Positions 52,907 to 62,700 of a DNA stretch of 64,000 nucleotides are shown here, piece after piece. A model generated the notes under the pieces. The model searched no databases and was not told where the DNA came from. It saw only the letters and a list, made by a program, of their open reading frames with translations. The DNA comes from Cardiocondyla obscurior (lineage: Eukaryota; Arthropoda; Insecta; Hymenoptera; Formicidae), in NCBI RefSeq assembly GCF_019399895.1, contig NC_091866.1, forward strand, positions 6,059,501 through 6,123,500, in the 5' to 3' direction. Position 1 is the stretch's first letter; every line of letters starts with the position of its first letter. The position numbers were made by a program, and so were the translations under genes.

Positions 52907-54627
52907 TGTCACGATATCTTCCCTCGTTCGCGAGGGAGAGAGTCGCAAGCAAAAAGCGACAGCCGTGCACGGACGAAAATCCGGGCACCGTCTTGACACG
53001 AGGGGAAAGGAGGGAGGAGGGGTCGCGGTACCTCGGCCGTGTTCCGGCGCGGGACGGCGGGATCTCACACAAATACAATTTTTGGGCGCCAGGCACGGGC
53101 TCAGCCGTGCCGATTTTTATCCCGGATCAGTTATCCGTTCCTTGACAATTAACACCGAACTCGAACCGCCGTCACGCGCGGGGGCTAGCTCATCCGAACG
53201 GAGAGGGGCGGGGTATTACAGACGGAATTTCTCGGACCGGCGGGAATGACAGCACAAAATAATAGGTACGCGAACAAAGCGAATGCAATTTTCAGTCCGT
53301 TTATTAACACGCAACGAAACGAGACAAATATGACGAGTAACAAAAAAAAATAACAAAATTTTTATAATCGTACGCGGGCTCGATCTTTGTGCGATCACCT
53401 AGATCGCGGCTTTAGTTCGAACCTCTGTTAGATTGCCACGAGGGTCCTCCGTGAACCTTGTTCTCCCAATCTCTCGCGTCGTCCCTGACTATTTTGGTTG
53501 CCGGCCACGCGTCTCCCTTGCACGCGACGTGCCTCCACGGGACACCACAACACGAAAGAATATACGCGAAAGCTCGTCCGTCGTTAACGAAATCGCGGAA
53601 TTTCGGTTCCCGACCTCGGCCGCTGCCGAGGGCTCTCCGTGCGGACGCGGTGTACGGCAGTCTCTCAAATCATTACAATACTTCGCGCAAATAAATCGGG
53701 TCGGCCTCTCCCGCGAGGCCCAGCTACCGGCCTTCAGACGCCCGTCGACTGCCACTCTCTAACGTTAAGTCCTTGCCTTGCGACAAGGATCCACCAAATT
53801 CTCTAGCGGGCCCGCGTGCCCGCTCTACGTGGCCGGGTCTCGTCTGAGCCTATGCCGGTCTCCTCGGGAAGCGGAGGATCTCACAAAATAGTATTTCCGC
53901 TATGCGGGTGGAAGATCTCACCGAATACACGTCCAGGCCCTCGAGTCGTCCTCGCTCTCTCGCACTCTCTCTCGCTCTCGCTCCTATCGTCTGCCCTTGC
54001 TCGGTCTCGCTTTCGCTCGCTCGCTCTTATCTCTATTGCCTTCGCTATCGCCCGCCTCGGTTGCCGGTCTACACGGAAGAGAGTGAGGACCGCGCGAATT
54101 TTCGGCACAAGGCCCGGCGTATCCCCACTCTCGCTCCTCGCGGATTTTTCCGCGCGCTACGTTGCCGATTTCCCGCGGGAGCCGCTGCCCTCACCGAGCC
54201 CTAACGATACCAATAGGTTGGCGCGAGCTTCGTATCATTCGCGGTCGTGTTAAGTTCCTCGCAGGTCCCTTCCGGCGCCGAGACGCGTAGGCGGCGGGTT
54301 TCCTCCAAGGCCCTCGAAATGGGTGGCCTCCCATCCCGGGCCCGTATCTGGTCATCCTCTAGTTCGGACGCCTGCGCCTCCGCGTATAATCCGTTCCGCT
54401 CGCTCTCTCTTCGGCCAGGACAACCCACAGTCTCGGCGACATACGGTAGCAACACAATACGCAAAATCGCGATCGTTAATTTGTGTCTTCTAATTAAAGA
54501 TAAAACCCTCGGAGATTTCCGCAGCCCCTCCTCACTTTCCCCTCTATCGCCAATTTTCGCGGCGCCGCTACGCCTTTGCGACAGTCGCGGGGAGCTGCGA
54601 CGAAGCAGCGGAAGCCGCCACGTCACA
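52907..54627 (-). repeat. Gypsy 5' LTR (right copy), 1721 bp
   Basis: It has the same boundaries as the left LTR and an equal length. It begins TGTCACGATATC (plus strand) and ends CACGTCACA, followed by the GTGG duplication. Confidence 0.95.
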
Positions 54628-54631
54628 GTGG

Positions 54632-55215
54632 CAACACCAAAATCCACACGCCGTCCGTCAGTGTGCCTTCCAATTTAGATGGAAGTTAAACGTCTGGGCA
54701 GGAATAATTGGCAATAAAGTAGTAAGTATTTTTCTTACATAAAAATTATAATAAAAAACCAAATTTTAAATATTTGTATTATTAATTTGCAGATTGGTTC
54801 ATACTTTTTGCCTCCGCGCCTCGATGGAAAAAGATACGCGCAATTTTTGGAAAATTATCTTCCAATTTTGTTAGAGGAGCTTCTTCTAGAAATGCGGCAA
54901 ACAATGATTTTCCAGCACGTCGGAGCACCACCGCACTATTCACGTCGCGCGCGAATGGTCTTGGATCGACACTTTCCGGATCGGTGGATAGGCCGAAATG
55001 GTCCAATTTCGTGGCCAGCAAGATCTCCAGATCTTAACGTCCTCGATTATTTTGTGTGGAGATACATAAAAAATCGAGTGGAGAATGTGCACGATCGTAA
55101 TGTAGAGGAGGTACGCGAAAACATCATAGCGGCCTTCAATACAATTACGCCGAACGTAGCACATCGCGCTACTCGTCAAATTATTCAAAGAGCACGATTA
55201 TGCATTTAACAACAG
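54632..55215 (+). pseudogene. Mariner-type transposase copy B, 3' part
   Basis: It continues exactly from 19787. Exon b ends near 54720 (NVWAGIIGNK), then an intron of about 70 nt (GTAAGT...TTTGCAG), and exon c from 54792 is open for about 139 codons: IGSYFLPPRLDG, SPDLNVLDYFVW and a C-terminal RQIIQRARLC. The second catalytic Asp is replaced by Val (QHVGAPPH where the intact gene has QQDGAPPH), and a TAA follows LCI a few codons before the expected end. It is inactive. Confidence 0.75.
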
Positions 55216-55868
55216 GGCAATCATTTTGAGCAGCTAATGCACTAATTTTTAACAGTGGATTAGGCCTATTGGGGACACCACGTAAAAAAAATGCGCCAAG
55301 CTATCTACCTCGCGAGGTGGTGTGGAAACGATAGCGTTTTCATACCGCGATAATAGAATTTCTATAGTCGAAACAATTAAAAAATAATACTTTATTCATC
55401 AGGTTGCTTATCTATTAAAGTTATAATAATAAAGACATTAAATCAAGTAAATAATCGCGAACACGAATAGAAAATAAACCCTACAATTTCTTTCGCGCAT
55501 TGCTCGATGCTTGAATAGATAGTATACATTAACGCGATAATAGCGTAAGCTGTGATTTCGGACGGCCAAACCTCTTCCTCACCATGCGTCGTCGCTTCCT
55601 TACCCGCGCACCGTCCTCCGACTCGCCTAAGAACCGAACCGCCCAATCTATGATTTTTGTAAAGTCGCGTGGGATGGACCGTACTTCCAGCGTCTCAGTA
55701 GCTTTCAGCGACGCGTTCTTATTTGCACGGGGGGCGTCAAATCTTTACATGTTATTTTCTCGGTTATTTACGCTTAACTTACCAAACCGTATAGGACTTT
55801 TCTACTTATTTTTCGAAGCCCAACCTACAACTAAGAAATTTTTTATATCAACTGGGATACCCTGTATA
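55216..55868 (+). mobile_element. Outer segment of element copy B
   Basis: It is inverted relative to 4822-5450 and nearly identical over most of its length, including 'gtggattaggcctattgggg', the AT-rich middle and the GC-rich part. It ends 'aactgggataccctgtata' (the complement of the CAGGGTGTCCCA terminus with one change). The next MITE starts in the same TATA. Confidence 0.7.
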
Positions 55869-56247
55869 TATACAAGGTGTCCCAGATTAGTGGGCGATCC
55901 CGAAAATAATAGGTAGATTTAATTAAATTAAAACGAAAAGTCTTGTACTATTTAAAAAAATTTTCAATAGTTTTCAAGAAAAAAATTAATTTATGTACGC
56001 GTAAGAGCGACGAGGAAGCGTTGACTGAATGAGCGCGACAGACGACGGTGCCATTTCTAGTCATTCGTCTGTCGCGCTCACTCACGCGCAGCTTTTTTGT
56101 CGCTCTTACGCTTATACATTTTATATATTTTCATTTTTTTCTTGAAAACTATTGAGAATTTTTCAAAATGGTAAAGGTTTTTTCGTTTTAATTCGATTAA
56201 ATCTATCTATCATTTACGGCATCGTCCACTGATTTGGGACACCTGTA
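55868..56247. mobile_element. Palindromic MITE 1 (gtgtccca ends)
   Basis: It begins 'tacaaggtgtcccagatta' and ends in the near-complement 'tgatttgggacacctgta'. The inner arms are complementary around 'gacagacgacggtgccattt'. No coding is present. Confidence 0.75.
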
Positions 56248-56612
56248 TACAGGGTGTCCCATACTAAACGCACGTAATTTGAGAAGTAGATAGAACTGGT
56301 CTAGACGAATAGAAAAGTCTGATATCATTTTGTAAAATTCTCAACCGTTATTAAGAAGAAAATTATTTTGTCTAACGCAAGAGCGTCAAGGAAGCTACGC
56401 GTAAATGAGCGCGACAGACAAGTAGCTAAAAATGGTGCCGTCGCTTGTCGCGCTCATTCACGCGTAGCTTCCTTGTCGCTCTTGCGCTAGACAAATTAAT
56501 TTTTTTCTCAATAACTGTTGAAAATTTTATAAAATGATATAAGATTTTTCTATTCGTCTAGACCAGTTCTACCTACTTTTCAAATTACGTCCGTTTAGTA
56601 TGGGACACCCTG
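56248..56612. mobile_element. Palindromic MITE 2 (gtgtccca ends)
   Basis: It begins 'tacagggtgtcccatacta' and ends 'tatgggacaccctgtata'. Long complementary arms flank 'gacaagtagctaaaaatggt'. It abuts MITE 1 at a shared TATA. Confidence 0.8.
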
Positions 56613-57080
56613 TATATACAGGGTGTCCCATACCTCATGACCCACCCAGAATACATGGGTAGTTTTAATTATTTTGAACAAGAAAGTCCCATATCATTTT
56701 TTAACTTGGGCGTTTATTTGCGAGAAATCAACGTTTGAAAATTTATTATATCTGACCGAAAGCGAGACAAGAAATGAACTTTATGAACAATTAGTAACAA
56801 TTAAAATACAAAGTAAACTATAAACCTGAGAATTCAATACGCGCACACGATCAGAAAGAAACGTCGGTGTTTTATATGAGAAGCGAGTGCTTCGTAGGAG
56901 CTACACACGAAGACTGAGAGCCGCTCCGAAAGAATTTTAGCGGCTTGCGACCGTTCGTAATCATTTCGAATCGACAGATCACACAGTGATCAACCAACTC
57001 AACGCAAAACAAAAACATAATTTGTCGACGGAAAGTCCGTTAAAGCCAACAAGGCTCGGCGGACTCGCCAACCTTCATAT
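56613..57080. mobile_element. Partial element with one gtgtccca end
   Basis: It begins 'tatacagggtgtcccatacc' directly after MITE 2. I find no matching right end before the LINE remnant, so it is truncated or a longer element. No coding is seen. Confidence 0.45.
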
Positions 57081-57084
57081 ACAT

Positions 57085-58620
57085 TCTGCCAAAATCATTG
57101 CGTACACTTTGTGTGCTGTCTGCATCAGAATGACCCCTCTGTAATCTTCTGCTTTCTTTCCCTTGCCCTTTTTCTTGATGAGTACAATAACCTTTTCTTT
57201 CTATTCTTCCGGAAACCCCTCCCCTCTTCATACCCTCTTACAAAGCTTCTATATTTCTTTCCTCACCTCTTTTTCTTCCCATTTTTATGCCTCATTTGTT
57301 ATCTCGTCTCCTTTGGGTGCTTTTTCTCCTTTTAGTTTCCATACTGCTTCTCTCTATCTCTTTTATCATTCTCCTTTTCACATCCATCCTCTCTCATTCT
57401 TCTTGTTTTATTTCATCCCCCAGTGTATCTCTGAAATACTTATTTCATTCTTTTATTTCTATTTTCTCATTTATCCCTTCTTTTCTTTTTCTCCATCTGT
57501 TGACTATTTTTTATACATGTCCTTTTGTCTTTATTCCTTAAATTTTATTTTCCCATTTTTCTCTTTCTTCCCTCTTCTTTCTTTCGAACATTTCCGTATA
57601 TTGATTTTTTCTTTATCCATAGATTTCTCTTTCTCTTTCACTTTTTTTCTACTTTTTCTCTATTTTATCTGTTGTTTTCTCTATTCTTTCTTTTAAACTC
57701 TTCTAATTCTCCTCCACTTCCACCCACTCTTTCTCCCCTTTCCTGAACTTCTTTTTATACTTGTCTTTATCTCCTTCCCTCCATATTCCTTTTCTTTTGC
57801 CTATTCTCTTGGTCCTCCCTTCGCTCTTTTAGCTCCTCTTACCTCTTACTTCTACGTGAGTGACTGATGATTCAAGTCTATCTCCTCTCCGATTCTTAGA
57901 TTTATTATCTTCTTTCTCGTCTTCCTGTTCCCCATCGCGTAATCTATCACTGTGTTCCCCCTCCCTCTAGTAATATGTTCATTCTTCTTTTTCATCTTTT
58001 TCTGTGTCCCTGTTAAATATTTCCCATCCCAATTCTTCCAGCATTCTGCATAATTTTCTTCTTTCCTCATTTATTTTTCTGTTCTTTGAATTTCTCTTTT
58101 CTATTTTATTTTCTTCCCTTAATCTTCTTCCCCCCTCTAAACACGTTCTTGCGTTGTAGTCTCCTCCTATCATTATTCTTTCTCTCTTCTCTACCCTGTC
58201 TACCCTCTGCCCAGTACTCCAATTTTTCCAATTTTTGTCCATATCCTTGTTAATAAACACTCCAATTACTTTTCACCATTCATTTTCCAGTTTCACTTTT
58301 ATTGTCATCATGCCCTCTTTCTTTTTTTCTTCCCCCTTTTTTTCCCACTTTATTACTTTCTTTACTTCTACTTATCATTCCTCTTGTTGTCCTTCGTTTT
58401 CTATTCTTCTTTTCGGCTTCCTACATTTTCCATCTGTAATTTCTTAAAAGTATCCATTTTATTCTTTCCCATCCCCTTTCCTGAATCCACATTTTGCTTA
58501 AAAAGATAATATCCCCTTTCTTTAAATTGTCTCTAAAATCTTTGTTTTTATTTTCTATTCTCGCTGTATTCCAAAATCCTATTCTATATCTCCTCTTTTC
58601 CTCCCTCCTCTCTTTCCATT
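57085..58620 (-). pseudogene. Decayed non-LTR retrotransposon (LINE) with endonuclease and RT remnants
   Basis: On the minus strand, from about 58600, RIGFWNTARI..K...F starts an APE-type endonuclease. GGDYNART follows at about 58170, and TVIDYAMGN then DLNHQSL at 57950-57870 replace the usual ..SDH.. end. After a purine-rich linker, KEKVIVLIKKKGKGKKAEDYRGV near 57200-57100 is the first reverse-transcriptase block. Several stops and frame changes are present and the RT is cut at about 57085. The coding strand is extremely purine-rich, so the plus strand reads as T/C-rich; the Phe/Ser/Leu frames on the plus strand are artefacts. Confidence 0.7.
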
Positions 58621-58869
58621 TTTTTCTTAGTCCACTCTTTTCTCCTCTCTCTTTTCTCCGTTTCTCATCTCAAAAAATTCTTCTTTGTCTCTCTCTTTCT
58701 TCCTCCCCCCATCATCTTGCTCTCTTTTTTTTCTGCTTTTTTTTCCATTCTCTCAATATTTCTTTTTATTTATACCATATCCACAATTTTTCTTCTATCT
58801 ACATCTTTATATATCTTGCTCTTGCACTTTTAACTTCTCTCCTAATTCTTTTCACCTCTTTTTATTATC

Positions 58870-59665
58870 TGTTATAACCCGCCACGACACGCTGGTCATT
58901 GACCACCGCGTGCGCTACATTTTTATACAAGACTCAACAGATGGCCAAACCGTTGGAATTTGCTGAGCCTACGAAGCAGTCTTGTCAGCTTTTCGTCATC
59001 ACGTGCTATCAGCAGAAGGCAGTAGGGCACGCGGCTACTTCTTTCTGCGATTTCGCTGACAAGACCAAAATTAATAATATAAAATGCACGAACTCTGAAG
59101 CTCGTGCAAATCAGTTTGAGAGTACGAGCTAGCGACTCGTAACTCTATCACTGTTCGGAAAGCAAATTAATTAACGTCGCGGTCACCGCTTTGCGAGTTG
59201 TTGTCGCGTGGACCACGCCGCGCCCGCGTGCCGAACAGCTGGCTTCAATGCCAGCCTCGGCAACAATATGTTTGACACGACGTGGTGAGCATCGTGTTAC
59301 CTCACCTTTAAGTTGTTTATGCCGTGGTCACGCCGGTAAACTCACCCGAAGCGATCGAGATCACTTCATAATAGCGTGTTATCGGCGCCGGCACTTTCCC
59401 GAAATTTCTGGGCCTTTTCCGAGTATAAAAGGTGAGGCTTCGTTCGTCACCGCACAGTCGTTTAGAAAACAGAGTGCGGAATCCCCGTTTTTCTACGAGT
59501 TGTCATTTCTCGACGCGTCGAGCATTGTAAGACAAGGGTCTCAATTTAATCGCGTGCTGCACGTGCAGAGTTTTTGCGACGCCGTCGCGCATACCAAACC
59601 TTTTTGTAAAGGACTAAATATAAACGATTTAAAGCCGAATTCGTTTGAACCCGTTATTTCACACA
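58870..59665 (+). repeat. BEL/Pao 5' LTR (about 796 bp)
   Basis: It starts TGTTATAACCCGCC and ends near TTTCACACA before the primer site. It carries a TATA box. The partner LTR is outside the window, so the boundaries are estimated. Confidence 0.65.
59424..59430 (+). promoter_or_regulatory. TATA box of the BEL/Pao LTR
   Basis: TATAAAA in 'gagtataaaaggtgag', about 245 bp before the LTR end. 'caccgcacagtcg' about 25 bp downstream could be the start site. Confidence 0.6.
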
Positions 59666-59670
59666 TTTAA

Positions 59671-59688
59671 TGGTCCTTCGAGCCGGAT
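59671..59688 (+). other. BEL/Pao primer-binding site (putative)
   Basis: TGGTCCTTCGAGCCGGAT starts with TGG, complementary to a tRNA 3' CCA end, and lies just after the LTR. Confidence 0.65.
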
Positions 59689-59746
59689 ATTAAAGAACAA
59701 CGGTACGGTACGGTAATAAGTGCATCGACAGCAGACAACTGCAAGG

Positions 59747-62700
59747 ATGGAGGCGCTTATTGAGGATCAACGGGAACTTCAGGGTCGCATGAGTCGCACC
59801 GTGGCTAACGTTAAAAAGGTCGGCGCCGCCAGAAGAACCGGCCCAATGCTGGCCTCTGCAATTGTGGCCTTGAACAAGAAGTGGGACCGTTTCGAGGAGC
59901 GTCACGACCAGCTTCGACGATCGCATTGGGAAGCGTTGAAGGTACATGATTATCATCTTTCAAGCGTTATAGACGTCGCGGAAGGCGTGTATCTTGACCA
60001 GCGCGCAGAGTTGCTCAAGATGCAAGAAGATTTGACTGCGGATCGAGTGGTCGATCGACCGCCGAGAACTGTGGTCCCCGCGCCTCCGCGAACGACTCTT
60101 CCCAAGATCGAGATACCGAAATTCTCGGGGCGATTCGAAGAATGGCCGTCCTTTCGCGATCTATTTCAAACGCTGATCGTTGAGGATATTGCCTTGGCAA
60201 ACGTGACAAAATTGCACTATCTTAAGGTCGGTGTCAAGGGGGAAGCCGCGTCGCTCATTAACGGATTTTCCACCACGGAAGATAATTTTGCCAGGGCGTG
60301 GGACGCGTTGTCCGGCTTCTACGATAATCAGCGCTTGCTGGTGCGGTCGGCGTATGCGGCGTATACCTCGCTGCCAAAGTTGAGGACGGAATCGGCGGAG
60401 GGACTGAGGAAACTTTTCCTCTCGATGACGAGCACGGTCGGGTCATTAGCCAGCATCGGACGGCCCATTCATTCGAGCGAGGATCTTTTCGTTTTTACTA
60501 CCGTAGAGATGCTCGACCCGATCTCAAGGCGGGAGTGGGAAGCGAGTATTGGCGACTCGTCCGACACCCCGTCGTACGCTACGCTCAAGAAGTTTCTGGA
60601 GAAACAGCTGCATACTCTGGAGGCGGTCAAGGTGGAAAGAGCGCGGCCTGAGACCAAGAGCGGAGACCGCTCTTCCAAGCCCGTGCGATCTCACCTCGCG
60701 AAGACGGCGCAGACGAAGGCCGAGCGTGATAGATGCGCGCTGTGTCACCGGGACCATTTCGTCATGCTGTGCGAGGCTTTTAAGAAGAAGACGCCGAAAG
60801 AGAGGAGGACTTTCGTCGTGCAGGCTGGCCTCTGCTGGAATTGCCTGGGGCGTCACAGGGTGGCCGACTGCCTCTCTACCCGCACGTGTACGGTGTGCAG
60901 CGGCAAGCACCACACGGCTCTCCATGAGTCGACGGAGCCGGGGACGGGCGCGAGTGCGGTTGTCGCGGACAGAACTGACGCGACCGCTTCGTGTCATTTT
61001 GCGGAGGGGAGGAGAACCGTTCTCCTTGCCACGGCGCGGATCGCTTTACGCGATCATTTCGGTAACGAGCACCACGTTAGAGCGCTCATTGACCAAGGCT
61101 CGGACGCGTCGATGGTCACCGAGGCGCTGGTGCAACGATTGCGTTTGCCGCGCGAACGATCAAGTACCGCGATCTTCGGAGTTGGCGGACGGCAGTGCGA
61201 CACGGCGAGGGGCGTGGTGACGTTACGAATGACACCCCGGTGCGGGGGATCGGAGATTTCGTGTCGGGCGATCGTTCTTCCACGAATTACAGTTTACGCT
61301 GGACTGGCCAGCACGGTGGCGCGCGACTGGCCGCATCTTCGGGGGATACCGTTGGCGGACCCGGACTTCATGTCCGCCGATCCCACGGACATTCTGCTTG
61401 GTGCGGACGCGTACGCTACGATCCTGCGCTCGGGAGTGCGACGCGGTTCTCTGCGAGATCCCATCGCGCAGGAAACGATCTTCGGGTGGATCGTGTCAGG
61501 TCCGGTGGGCAGTGCGATTGCGCCCTCGACGGCAGTGGCCTTGCACTGTGGGACAGACGACTCGCTCGCGGCCTTGATCCGCGGATTTTGGGAACAGGCG
61601 GAGACGACGCCTGCAGCCGGGGCAGCGTCCCCGGAAGATCTTAAATGTGAAGAACATTACGCGCGAACGCACCGACGGAAAGCGAACGGTCGCTATTCGG
61701 TACGGTTACCCTGCGCGGACGATCTGTTTAATCTGGAGCCCACCAGGGCGCTCGCGCTTCGAATGCTGCACTGCATGGAGCGACGCTTCAGCCGGGATGC
61801 ATCCTTGAGCGCGAAGTATTCCGCTTTCATGCGGGAATACGAAGAGTTGGGTCACATGACCCGCGTGTGCGAGGCCGAGGCTCCTGCTGCGGTCTGCTAC
61901 CTGCCTCATCATGGGGTGCTGAAGGGGGAGGGTCCGGACTCCAAACTAAGAGTCGTCTTCAACGGCTCGGCGGCTTTGGGCGGCGGGAAATCGCTTAATA
62001 AAAAACTGTTTACGGGACCGAATTTGCTGCCCGCGCTTTCTGACGTCCTCCTTCGCTGGCGTCGGCATCGCGTGGTGTTTACGGCCGACATCGAAAAGAT
62101 GTATCGGCAAATTGAAGTGCATCGCGCGGATCGCGATTTACAGAGAATTTTGTGGCGCGCTGACCGTGACTCTCCGGTGGTCACTTTTCGTCTAAATACT
62201 GTCACATACGGCCTCGCGTGTGCCCCGTTTTTAGCTATTCGCACGCTGCAACAACTGGCGGAGGACGAGGAACGGCGCTATCCCTTGGGCGCGGCGGTTC
62301 TGAGGCGCGACACATACGTCGACGATGTTCTGGCCGGCGGAGATTCGGTGGACGAGGCGGCAGCGGCGCTCAGGGACGTGCGAGCTCTGTGCATGGCGGG
62401 CGGGTTCCCGCTGAAGAAGTGGGCGGCCAGCAACGAGGAGTTGTTGCGTGAGGTGCCGATGGGCGACTTGTCGCGGCCAGGAGTTCGCTCATGGTCTCCG
62501 CAGGACTGCCACACTGCGTTGGGCCTGCAGTGGCATCCCGCGCCAGATGTCTTTTCGTTTCGGGTGCGCACTCTGCCCACGGATGTCGTGACAAAACGCA
62601 CCGTTGTATCGCAGTCAGCTCGACTGTTCGATCCCATGGGCTGGCTGGCGCCTGCCACAATTCGTGCGAAGACGTTTATTCAAGGCCTCTGGTTGCGTGG

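Larger units (their letters stand above)
19788..54627 (-). mobile_element. Ty3/Gypsy LTR retrotransposon with three nested insertions
   Basis: It is bounded by two 1721-bp LTRs (TG...CA) and a 4-bp GTGG duplication. On the minus strand the order is 5' LTR, primer site, gag, protease-RT-RNase H-integrase, a third ORF with zinc knuckles, polypurine tract and 3' LTR. It contains a Polinton in gag (30066-51327), an LTR-like element in integrase (24768-27115) and a solo LTR in the third ORF (22204-23509). The element has stops in gag and RNase H and frameshifts in integrase and ORF3, so it is dead. Confidence 0.9.

Noticed and set aside
57163..58877. Phe/Ser/Leu-rich plus-strand frames resembling membrane proteins
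   Set aside because: They are the complement of a purine-rich LINE remnant whose endonuclease and RT motifs are on the minus strand.
61093..61113. DQGS instead of DSGS in the BEL/Pao protease
   Set aside because: To my knowledge this variant is common in the BEL/Pao protease family, so it is not evidence of inactivation.
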